Shown: one piece after another, positions 1 through 5,231 of the stretch
Numbering within the stretch: the stretch's first letter is position 1
Layout: each line of letters starts with the position of its first letter
Source of the DNA: Acidobacteriota bacterium
GTDB lineage: Bacteria; Actinomycetota; Acidimicrobiia; Acidimicrobiales; UBA8190
Assembly (NCBI GenBank): GCA_028872975.1
Contig: JAGWNV010000197.1
Span: forward strand, 1-5,250
Reading direction: 5' to 3'
Length of the DNA: 5,250 nt
Notes under the pieces: model-generated
The model's database searches: none
What the model was told of the DNA's origin: nothing
Seen by the model: the letters and a program-made list of their open reading frames with translations, nothing else
Made by a program: the position numbers and the translations under genes

Positions 1-352
1 CGCGGGCGGGGAGGAAGGCCACGCTGCCCAGCTCGAGGAGCACGGCGCAGGCGTAGACCCACCAGATGGCGCTCACGAGGGGGACGAGGCCGGCCACCAC
101 GGCCCGGAACCCGTCCATGACCATCATCGTCCGGCGGCGGTCGAAGCGGGCCACGAGGCGGGTGGCGAGCGGCCCGGCCACCATGGCGGGCAGGAGCCGG
201 AGCACGAGCACCACGCCCACGGCCACGGCGCTGCCGGTGATGGCGAGGGACAGGGCCATGAAGCCGATCGTCGCCATCCAGTCCCCGAAGGCGGAGACGC
301 CCTGGCCCACGAGCAGGAGCCGGAAGCCCCGGTGGCGCAAGAGGGAGCGCAC
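1..352 (-). CDS. MFS transporter, N-terminal part (runs off left edge)
   Basis: Reading the minus strand from a GTG at 352 gives 117 residues that stay open to the window edge. The protein begins with a short basic segment (VRSLLRHRGFRLLL), followed by GQGVSAFGDWM at residues 17-26, typical of TM1 in drug/siderophore-type major facilitator exporters. Hydrophobic segments at about 10-38, 42-64 and 82-116 fit TM1, TM2 and the TM3/4 region. The loop after TM2 reads RFDRRRTM (69-76), matching the conserved MFS motif A (D-R-x-x-R). A proton-driven inner-membrane exporter is expected, but the substrate cannot be told from this part. The frame is also open upstream of the GTG. I chose this start because homologues begin with a similar LLR-x-R-x-FRLL segment; its ribosome-binding site is weak. 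It is divergent from the S51 gene, with a 71-bp gap. Confidence 0.8.
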   Translation of the reverse strand, partial: MRSLLRHRGFRLLLVGQGVSAFGDWMATIGFMALSLAITGSAVAVGVVLVLRLLPAMVAGPLATRLVARFDRRRTMMVMDGFRAVVAGLVPLVSAIWWVYACAVLLELGSVAFLPAR

Positions 353-387
353 CGGCCTCAGCGCTCCCGGTACGGTCCTGGGATGCT

Positions 388-405
388 CGGGCCGGCGTCG
401 GCCCG
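388..405. repeat. GC hairpin in the leader of the S51 gene
   Basis: A perfect 7-bp inverted repeat (CGGGCCG / CGGCCCG, 388-394 and 399-405) with a four-base GCGT loop lies in the 71-bp divergent spacer. It ends nine bases before the Shine-Dalgarno sequence of the S51 gene. It could be a leader hairpin or an operator for either divergent gene; in GC-rich DNA it could also be chance. Confidence 0.35.
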
Positions 406-413
406 GTGACGAC

Positions 414-418
414 GGAGG
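414..418 (+). promoter_or_regulatory. Ribosome binding site deciding the S51 start
   Basis: GGAGG lies five bases before the ATG at 424, near-ideal spacing. This favours 424 over the in-frame GTG at 406, which has no comparable site and abuts the hairpin at 388-405. Confidence 0.75.
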
Positions 419-423
419 GGGCG

Positions 424-1137
424 ATGACGGGTCCGGGGCCGGTGGCGCTCGTGGGGAGCGGCGAATTCCTCCCCGTCATGGAGCCGGTCGACGCCGAGCT
501 CCTGCAGGGCCGGACGCCCCGGGCCGCGTTCCTGCCCACTGCCGCTGCTCTCGAAGGCGATGCCCGCGTAGCGTACTGGCTCGACCTCGGCCGCCGGCAC
601 TACGAGGGCATGGGTGTGGAGCCCGTGGCAGTGCCGGTGCGCACCCGTGCCGACGCCGACAGTCCCGAGCTCGCCGCCCTCCTGGGCGACGTCGGGATCG
701 TCTATCTCTCGGGGGGCGATCCCCATCACCTTTCGGAGACCCTGCGGGGAAGCCGGGTGTGGGCCGCCATCGTCGAGGCCTGGCAGGGTGGCGCCGCCCT
801 GGCGGGCTGTTCGGCGGGGGCCATGGCGCTCACCGCCGGCGCGCCGAGCCTGCGCGGCGAGCACGCCGTGCCCGCCGGCGAGGTGAACGGGCTCGGCCTC
901 GTTGAGGGCATGGCCGTCATCCCCCACTTCGACCGCATGGCCCGCTGGGACGGGGCCCTGGAGCGGTTCGCGGCCTGGCACCCGGGCGGCACCGTCATGG
1001 TCGGCATCGACGAGGAGACGGCGCTCGTGGGTGACGGCGCCTCCTGGAAGGTGGCCGGCGAGAAGGCCGTGTGGGTGTTCGGCGGAACCGACCGCACGCC
1101 CTACCGGGCGGGAGAGGCACTGGCGCTCGGGGCCTGA
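424..1137 (+). CDS. S51-family (cyanophycinase/dipeptidase E-like) amidohydrolase
   Basis: This is a complete 237-residue protein of the peptidase S51 / type 1 glutamine amidotransferase-like fold, which uses a serine nucleophile on a sharp turn. The N-terminal strand VALVGSGEFLP (7-17) is typical of the family. YLSGGDP (94-100) is the substrate-pocket loop, GCSAGAMAL (128-136) is the nucleophile elbow with Ser130, and IPHFDR (166-171) supplies His168. GIDEETAL (194-201) supplies the acidic residue region. Length is normal for the family (about 220-280). It is cytosolic, with no signal peptide. Family members cleave Asp-X dipeptides or cyanophycin beta-Asp-Arg; the true substrate here is unknown, and no cyanophycin synthetase is in view. 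It starts at the ATG with a strong GGAGG and ends 13 bp before the convergent nucleotidyltransferase remnant. Confidence 0.9.
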   Translation: MTGPGPVALVGSGEFLPVMEPVDAELLQGRTPRAAFLPTAAALEGDARVAYWLDLGRRHYEGMGVEPVAVPVRTRADADSPELAALLGDVGIVYLSGGDPHHLSETLRGSRVWAAIVEAWQGGAALAGCSAGAMALTAGAPSLRGEHAVPAGEVNGLGLVEGMAVIPHFDRMARWDGALERFAAWHPGGTVMVGIDEETALVGDGASWKVAGEKAVWVFGGTDRTPYRAGEALALGA

Positions 1138-1150
1138 GCATCGGGAAGGT

Positions 1151-1518
1151 TCAGCGGAGCTCTCGCTTGGCCTGCTCCCAACGGTCTCGGACGTCCCATG
1201 CGTCGGCCCAGGCGGCGATGTAACGCTCGTCCAGTTCGGTGCCGGTGGCGAAGATCGAGGCGATGTCGTCTCGGTCGCGGGTGCGCCACGCCAGGAGCTT
1301 GTGGACGATCACGTCCTCGGCGGTGATCACGCCGTCGACGGCGCGCGCCATGGCCTCGCGCTGGTAGTCGGTCTCTGCGAGTAGCACGTCGACGGCGACG
1401 CCTGGACCTCTCACGAAGCTGGCGTAGGTCTCGCCGGTATCCGGATCCGACACGCTGTGCACCGATCCGCCAGGCGCTGGCGGAACTCAGCGGCGAAGGA
1501 GTCCGAGGTCTCTGGCAC
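1151..1518 (-). pseudogene. Nucleotidyltransferase (AbiEii/MNT-like) remnant, core lost
   Basis: The intact reading frame (from GTG at 1462) encodes 103 residues resembling the C-terminal half of antitoxin/AbiEii-type nucleotidyltransferases. VAVDVLLAET (22-31) matches the strand carrying the third metal-binding Asp (D25). ITAEDVIVHKLLAWRTRDRDDI (46-67) matches the family's S/T-x-ED-h-I-x-HK-L...RxRDxxDI signature, and ERYIAAWADAWDVRDRWEQA (79-98) is a typical tail. The GG-x-A...GS...DxD core that should precede it is absent. In a different frame, a GTG at 1518 opens a plausible N-terminus (VPETSDSFAAEFRQRLADR) that runs to 1462, exactly where the C-terminal frame begins. I infer an internal deletion of roughly 60-80 codons with a frame change. 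Alternatively the 103-residue frame is a genuine small gene. It overlaps the end of the upstream small gene. Confidence 0.55.
1466..1484. repeat. Perfect palindrome at the nucleotidyltransferase breakpoint
   Basis: TCCGCCAG (1466-1473) and CTGGCGGA (1477-1484) are perfect 8-bp arms around a three-base loop. On the minus strand the hairpin begins two bases after the stop of the 71-residue gene. It sits immediately before the point where the nucleotidyltransferase reading frame changes. It may mark a deletion junction or act as a weak hairpin terminator without a U tract. Confidence 0.6.
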
Positions 1519-1702
1519 GCCGGTGCAGCTCTGGCTCCGTCTTCAGGGGAGGGATGCCACGCGTGGCGCGGTCGGCATCGGCCTCCTCGATGCTGCGGCG
1601 GCGCTCCTCCGGGCCGCCCTCGTCGTCCTGCTCGGCATCGGCGAGCGCCCGGGCCTGGCGAGCCCAGGCGGCCCTGTCGGCGTCGCTGACCCGGTTCGGC
1701 AC
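1487..1702 (-). CDS. Small hydrophilic protein, partner gene of the nucleotidyltransferase
   Basis: This is a 71-residue, highly charged, soluble protein with no membrane segment. VSDADRAAWARQARALADAEQ (5-25) and GPEERRRSIEEADADRA (30-46) look like amphipathic helices. It ends TEPELHRRARDLGLLRR (55-71). I do not recognise a named family. Its position just upstream of and overlapping the nucleotidyltransferase remnant, in an antitoxin-like place, suggests a two-gene module, but this is inference. Start choice: GTG at 1702, or GTG at 1714 (75 residues), in the same frame; neither has a well-spaced Shine-Dalgarno. Although the frame stays open far upstream, that upstream part is the antisense shadow of the pirin gene. 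The stop (1489-1487) is in frame with the nucleotidyltransferase C-terminal half, so a single stop separates the two frames. Confidence 0.6.
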   Translation of the reverse strand: MPNRVSDADRAAWARQARALADAEQDDEGGPEERRRSIEEADADRATRGIPPLKTEPELHRRARDLGLLRR

Positions 1703-1714
1703 TCCTCGTGGCAC

Positions 1715-1876
1715 CGCTCCATTGTCGCTCGCCTGGGCCGATGACGGTGCCCGACGGCTCGTGGGGGCGAGGCCCCTCCGGCCGCCGCCGGGAATGTTGC
1801 GGGCACAAGTAGTGTTCCTAGAGGCGCTGCGCCCACGGGGCCCGGTCCCGGGGCGCTGACGAGAGGAGCCACCGCC
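1715..1876. other. Divergent spacer between the small gene and pirin
   Basis: No gene is seen here. A locally AT-richer patch at 1793-1820 is the likeliest promoter area for one or both divergent genes. On the plus strand TAGTGT (1810-1815) fits a TAnnnT -10 element, but no recognisable -35 stands 16-18 bases upstream. On the minus strand nothing convincing is seen. Confidence 0.3.
1863..1868 (+). promoter_or_regulatory. Ribosome binding site of the pirin gene
   Basis: GAGGAG lies eight bases before the GTG at 1877 and supports that start codon. Confidence 0.7.
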
Positions 1877-2833
1877 GTGCCAGCCGTGACCGTCGACGAC
1901 CTGACCGCCCTTCCCCGCCTCGAGGTGCCCGCAGGGGCCCGCAGGCGGCCAGCGGTGTCGGTCACCCAGGCGCCGAGCGGGTTCGAGGGCGAGGGCTTCC
2001 CCGTCCGCCGTGCCTTCGCCGGCGTGGACCTCGCCAGCCTCGACCCCTTCGTGCACATGGACCAGATGGGGGAGGTCGAGTACGCCCCGGGAGAGCCCAG
2101 GGGCACGGCCTGGCACCCGCATCGCGGCTTCGAGACCGTCACCTACATGATCGACGGGACCTTCCAGCACCGGGACTCCACCGGCGGCGGGGGCCTCATC
2201 ACCAACGGCGACACCCAGTGGATGACCGCCGGGGCCGGCATCCTCCACATCGAGCGGCCCCCCGAGGCGCTCGTCGCCAGCGGCGGGCTCTTCCACGGTG
2301 TCCAGTTGTGGGTGAACCTGCCCTCGGCCGACAAGTGGGTGCCCCCGCGCTATCAGGACCTGCGGGGCGAGAGCGTCGGCCTGGTGTCCACCCCCGACGG
2401 CGGGGCGCTCGTCCGCGTCATCGCCGGCCAGATCGGCGGCCACGGCGGCCCCGGCGCCACCCACACGCCCATGGCCATGGTCCACGCCACCCTGGCGCCA
2501 GGGGCGGAGCTCGAGCTGCCCTGGAACCCGGAGTTCAACGCCCTCGTCTACGTACTCTCCGGCAGCGGGGCCGTGGCCGGCACCGGCCGGCCCGTCGCCA
2601 CCGGGCAGCTGGCCGTGCTCGGCGCCGGCGACACCGTGGTGGTGCGTGCCGACGGCCGCCAGGAGAGCCGCAGCCCCGAGCTCGACGTGCTCGTCCTCGG
2701 CGGCCGGCCCATCGGCGAGCCCGTCGTCGCCTACGGCCCCTTCGTCATGAACTCGAGGGCCGAGATCGTCCAGGCCTTCGAGGACTACCAGCGAGGCGCC
2801 CTCGGGACCGTCCCCGCCGATCCCTCGGCCTGA
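1877..2833 (+). CDS. Pirin family protein
   Basis: This is a complete 318-residue bicupin of the pirin family. The N-terminal cupin holds HPHRGFETVTYMIDG (80-94) and TAGAGILHIERP (117-128), giving the four expected metal ligands His80, His82, His124 and Glu126. FHGVQLWVNLP (139-149) and KWVPPRYQDL (153-162) are standard pirin motifs joining the lobes. The C-terminal cupin (about 195-275) contains NALVYVLSGSG. The tail EPVVAYGPFVMNSRAEIVQAF (281-301) is the family signature. Length is slightly above the usual 230-300. Characterised bacterial pirins are cytosolic iron proteins; some show quercetin 2,3-dioxygenase activity and others bind metabolic enzymes or regulators, so the physiological role here is open. 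The GTG start is supported by GAGGAG. It ends six bases before the stop of the convergent ketosynthase homologue. Confidence 0.95.
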   Translation: MPAVTVDDLTALPRLEVPAGARRRPAVSVTQAPSGFEGEGFPVRRAFAGVDLASLDPFVHMDQMGEVEYAPGEPRGTAWHPHRGFETVTYMIDGTFQHRDSTGGGGLITNGDTQWMTAGAGILHIERPPEALVASGGLFHGVQLWVNLPSADKWVPPRYQDLRGESVGLVSTPDGGALVRVIAGQIGGHGGPGATHTPMAMVHATLAPGAELELPWNPEFNALVYVLSGSGAVAGTGRPVATGQLAVLGAGDTVVVRADGRQESRSPELDVLVLGGRPIGEPVVAYGPFVMNSRAEIVQAFEDYQRGALGTVPADPSA

Positions 2834-2839
2834 GCCGGT

Positions 2840-3976
2840 TCAGACGGGTGGGCCCAGGACCACCACGGCCTTGTGCCCGCTCATGCCGAGCGACGCCTTC
2901 ACCACGAGGCCGTCGGACGCGGCGGTGGGCCCGTCGAGGAGCCGCCGGTGCCCCGGGGCGACCCGGGGCGGGGCGGGGATGACGCCGGTCTCGAAGCCGT
3001 AGAGCGAGGCGGTCAGCTCGGCCGCCCCGGCCGCCGCCTGGCAGTGACCGACGAGGGGCTTCACCGAGAACAGCCCGGCGCCGGCCGGGAACAGCTCGTC
3101 GAAGACCGCCGCCTCGACGGCGTCACAGCCGGGGATGCCCGAGCCGTGCGCGTTCAGGTAGGCGACCTCGCCCGCCTCGGCCCCGGAGCGGTCGAGGGCC
3201 TCGGCGAAGGCCCGCCGGACCTGGCCGGCGTCGAGGGTGAGGGGGCTCGTGTGGGAGACGTCGTAGGTCATGGCCCCGCCCCGGACGGCGGCGTAGGCCC
3301 GGTCGGCGTGGTTGGAGACCACGAAGGCCACCGTCGCCTCGCCCACCGGTGAGCCCCGGCTGCCCTCCTGGAAGGGCCGGCAGCGGTCGAGGGCGGGGCC
3401 GTCGAGCTCGAGGATCCCGAGGTCCCGGAGCGCCGCGCACCGCTCGGGTGTCGCCGAGAGGTCGCCGGTCACGACGACGACGTCGTCCACGGTGGCGCCG
3501 TCGATCCAGGTCTTGGCGGTGAGGAGCCCGGCGATGGTGGAGGCCGTCATGGCCGTCACGCCGACGGCGGGGCCGTGGAAGCCGAACTCCGCCATGATCT
3601 CGGCCACCACCCCGTTCGGCATGAGCCCGGCCTGCTCGGGGACGAGGCAGTGGACGATGCCCACCACGTGGCCGGGACGCCAGCCCCGGTCGTGGGCGTC
3701 GCCGACGGCCTCCCGCACGGCGAAGCGCGCGGCGCGGGCCCCGAGGGTGGCGCCGTCCTCGGCCCTGCCGTCGTCGGGCACCAGGGCCACCCACTGCGGC
3801 TCTCTGGGACGTGCGGGGGAGAACCCGGGCACGTCGCGGACCGCCGAGCGTCCCGAGAGCAGTCCCTGCTGGAGGTGCTTGCGGCCCCAGCCGTAGCCGG
3901 TGACGGCGCCGGTGCCCACGATGGCGGCCCGGGGATCGGTGTGCCGTCCGGCTCCCTCTCCCTCACGTTCCGGCAT
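2840..3976 (-). CDS. Beta-ketoacyl synthase-like protein lacking the active-site Cys
   Basis: A 378-residue thiolase-fold protein of the KAS I/II (FabF-like) type. AIVGTGAVTGYGWG (18-31) is the N-terminal strand. YLNAHGSGIPGCDAVEAAVF (273-292) carries the first catalytic His (277). SVKPLVGHCQAAAGAAEL (304-321) carries the conserved Lys306 and second His (311). The C-terminal SLGMSGHKAVVVL (362-374) resembles the usual glycine-rich end. The nucleophile segment reads VGVTAMTASTIAGLLTA (138-154), so Met143 (ATG, minus strand 3550-3548) stands where FabF has the Cys of TAC. The protein should therefore not form an acyl-thioester intermediate. Compare chain-length factors and KSQ domains, where Cys is Gln. 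At 378 residues it is slightly short (FabF about 410). A weak CAGGG lies seven bases before the ATG. No acyl carrier protein or partner KS is in view. The substrate is unknown. Confidence 0.88.
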   Translation of the reverse strand: MPEREGEGAGRHTDPRAAIVGTGAVTGYGWGRKHLQQGLLSGRSAVRDVPGFSPARPREPQWVALVPDDGRAEDGATLGARAARFAVREAVGDAHDRGWRPGHVVGIVHCLVPEQAGLMPNGVVAEIMAEFGFHGPAVGVTAMTASTIAGLLTAKTWIDGATVDDVVVVTGDLSATPERCAALRDLGILELDGPALDRCRPFQEGSRGSPVGEATVAFVVSNHADRAYAAVRGGAMTYDVSHTSPLTLDAGQVRRAFAEALDRSGAEAGEVAYLNAHGSGIPGCDAVEAAVFDELFPAGAGLFSVKPLVGHCQAAAGAAELTASLYGFETGVIPAPPRVAPGHRRLLDGPTAASDGLVVKASLGMSGHKAVVVLGPPV

Positions 3977-4030
3977 CGAGTCGCCCTGCCCCCTGGTCCC
4001 CGTCCGCGGACGCGCCCGGCCCTGGCCGGA

Positions 4031-4060
4031 AGCGTATGAGGCGAAAGTGAGGGGAGTAAA
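4031..4060 (-). promoter_or_regulatory. Candidate promoter of the KS-like gene
   Basis: On the minus strand TTTACT (4060-4055, four of six matches to TTGACA) and TACGCT (4036-4031, a TAnnnT -10) are separated by 18 bases. A start near 4024 would leave a leader of about 48 bases before the ATG at 3976. It lies in the least GC-rich part of the spacer. Judged by eye only. Confidence 0.4.
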
Positions 4061-4076
4061 GATCTGGGTGGCGAGT

Positions 4077-4092
4077 TGTGGGAATTGCCACA
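4077..4092. promoter_or_regulatory. CRP/FNR-like palindrome upstream of the KS-like gene
   Basis: TGTGGGAATTGCCACA is a 16-bp near-perfect palindrome, with 14 of 16 positions symmetric. Its half-sites are TGTGG and CCACA with a six-base spacer, the same geometry as the CRP-family consensus TGTGA-N6-TCACA. Its centre is about 60-61 bases upstream of the start predicted from the candidate promoter, a class I activator position. A wider, bulged repeat (GATCTG at 4061-4066 and CAGATC at 4091-4096) surrounds it. Confidence 0.45.
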
Positions 4093-4133
4093 GATCCCGA
4101 CGAGCCGGGGTCGGCGGACCACCGAATGCGGTC

Positions 4134-4149
4134 TCAGAGGCCCCTCTGA
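4134..4149. repeat. Short hairpin downstream of the lipoprotein gene
   Basis: TCAGAG and CTCTGA form a 6-bp stem around a four-base loop (4134-4139 and 4144-4149). It follows the larger hairpin on the minus strand, with no U tract, and may add to termination. Confidence 0.25.
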
Positions 4150-4158
4150 CGCCCGGGA

Positions 4159-4193
4159 GGGGCCGGGAAAGGCGGGTGTGGCTACCCGGCCCC
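4159..4193 (-). terminator. GC-rich hairpin over the lipoprotein stop codon
   Basis: GGGGCCGGG (4159-4167) and CCCGGCCCC (4185-4193) are perfect 9-bp arms around a 17-base loop. On the minus strand the first arm encodes the last three residues of the lipoprotein and its TAG stop lies in the loop. There is no T-run after it, so it is at best a non-canonical terminator or an mRNA 3'-end stabiliser. Confidence 0.35.
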
Positions 4194-5231
4194 GAGCCAG
4201 AGGTGGGCGCCGCCGTAGTCGACGACGAAGGAGTGGTACGAGCCCAGGACGTCGGCGCCGAGGGCCCCGCCGAGGCCCTGGTCGCCGGCGCCGGTGAAGG
4301 AGGCGGTGACGATCGTGGTGGCCGGCAGGGCCGAGCTCCCCGCGCTCCACGTGCCGCTCGACACCTTCTTCACCGTCCCCGAGCACCCGATGGCCGAGGC
4401 GGGAGCGGAGCCGGACGCCGAGGACAGGCCGGCGGCGGCGGTGACCGACGGGGACACGATCGAGCGGGGGGATCCCGTGTCGACGAGGAGCTGTGCCTTG
4501 GTCGATCCGAAGGTGGCCGCCACCGAGATGAGGGTGGCGGTGGGGCTCTCGACCACCGACAGCACGGCGTCGGCGGTCGGCCCGGACTTCACGAAGGCGG
4601 CCGGCGGGGTGGCGTTGGCCTGTCCGATCACGACCGTGTTGGCCGGCGGGGTGGCGCTCTCGGGCCGCGCCACCGTCATCCGCTTGGCGGCGTAGTCGAA
4701 TCGGACGGCGCCGAAGCGGACCAGGACGTCGGAGCCGATGACGCCGAGAGGCGCAGGGCTGGCCCCGGTGTCGGGGACGGCGGCCACCAACATGCCCTGG
4801 GGCTGGAGGGCGACGCCGCCGAGGGTGAGCTTCGCCACCGCCACCGTCGGCGCCGACGACAGGCACGTCGGCCCCCGGACGGCGCTGTTGCCCGACCCCG
4901 CCGACGCCAGGCCCAGCTGGTGCTCGAGGGTGGGGCTGACGACAGACGTCCCCATCCCGGTGGCGACCTCGAAGGGGTAGGGGCCGTGGCCGTCGAGGCA
5001 GACGGCCACCACTACGAGGGGGCCGGCCCCCGTCGACGCCTTGGCGAAGGGGATCCGCTGGGCGGAGGTGGACGCCACCGGGGCGCCACATCGCGGGGCC
5101 AGCGAGGGGAGGTCGCTCGTGGCCAGCGAGCCGGAGCTGCACGCCGAGACCAGGCCCCCGACGAGGACCACTGCGCCGAGGGGGACGAGCCGGCGTGCGA
5201 GGGCGCCGGGGACGCGACCGGGAGAGCGCAT
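4182..5231 (-). CDS. Lipoprotein with two tandem aspartic-protease-like lobes
   Basis: A 349-residue exported lipoprotein. The N-terminus has basic residues, a hydrophobic core (LVPLGAVVLVGGL, 15-27) and a lipobox VSAC with Cys31 as the lipidation site. An Ala/Ser-rich stretch follows. Two lobes of retropepsin/pepsin-like type come next. Lobe 1 has PFEVATGMGTSVVSPTLEHQ (86-105) and LGVIGSDVLVRFGAVRFDY (162-180). Lobe 2 has LLVDTGSPRSIVSPSVTAAA (248-267) and GGALGADVLGSYHSFVVDYG (321-340). The two align with each other, indicating internal duplication. Lobe 2 keeps DTG (Asp251), but lobe 1 has ATG (Ala90, codon GCC), so a monomer has only one catalytic aspartate. The expected location is the outer face of the membrane. 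The ATG at 5231 has AAGG eight bases upstream (5240-5243); the promoter lies outside the window. It may be a pseudoprotease or act as a dimer. Confidence 0.82.
   Translation of the reverse strand: MRSPGRVPGALARRLVPLGAVVLVGGLVSACSSGSLATSDLPSLAPRCGAPVASTSAQRIPFAKASTGAGPLVVVAVCLDGHGPYPFEVATGMGTSVVSPTLEHQLGLASAGSGNSAVRGPTCLSSAPTVAVAKLTLGGVALQPQGMLVAAVPDTGASPAPLGVIGSDVLVRFGAVRFDYAAKRMTVARPESATPPANTVVIGQANATPPAAFVKSGPTADAVLSVVESPTATLISVAATFGSTKAQLLVDTGSPRSIVSPSVTAAAGLSSASGSAPASAIGCSGTVKKVSSGTWSAGSSALPATTIVTASFTGAGDQGLGGALGADVLGSYHSFVVDYGGAHLWLGAG
4599..4656. repeat. In-frame 16-bp direct repeat in the inter-lobe linker
   Basis: GGCCGGCGGGGTGGCG occurs at 4599-4614 and again at 4641-4656, offset by 42 bases (14 codons). 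It encodes a repeated ATPPA in the linker between the two lobes of the lipoprotein (residues 193-197 and 207-211). It probably reflects slippage or local duplication in a low-complexity linker. Confidence 0.6.

Larger units (their letters stand above)
3977..4181. other. Regulatory spacer between the lipoprotein and KS-like genes
   Basis: This 205-bp stretch holds no gene. Its lower-GC part (about 4030-4096) carries a candidate promoter and palindrome for the ketosynthase homologue, and its right part carries hairpins that may end the lipoprotein transcript. Confidence 0.6.

Noticed and set aside
406..423. GTG at 406 as start of the S51 gene.
   Set aside because: The ATG at 424 has GGAGG at ideal spacing, and homologues begin just before the VALVGSGEF strand.
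66..905. A 279-codon plus-strand frame across the transporter and S51 gene.
   Set aside because: Its composition is Arg/Ala/Pro-rich and it contradicts two recognisable genes.
1797..1824. TTGCGG-N16-TAGAGG as a promoter for pirin.
   Set aside because: The -10 lacks the essential final T, and the match is no better than expected by chance.
1703..2485. Long minus-strand extension of the small gene's frame opposite pirin.
   Set aside because: It is antisense to a well-conserved pirin; only the part from about 1702 down to 1487 looks like protein in its own right.
2834..2839. Terminator between the convergent pirin and KS-like genes.
   Set aside because: The gap is only six bases and no hairpin with a T-run is seen.
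4758..4772. A DTGAS sequence in lobe 1 of the lipoprotein (residues 154-158) that looks like an aspartic protease active site.
   Set aside because: It lies just before LGVIGSDVL, in the position of a late loop, without the hydrophobic strand before it. The ATG at 90-92 is at the position equivalent to lobe 2's DTG.
3556..5142. A 528-codon open frame on the minus strand covering most of the lipoprotein and part of the KS-like gene.
   Set aside because: Its translation is Arg/Pro/Gly-rich low complexity, typical of a shifted frame in GC-rich DNA. The lipoprotein and KS frames have clear domains and explain the same DNA.
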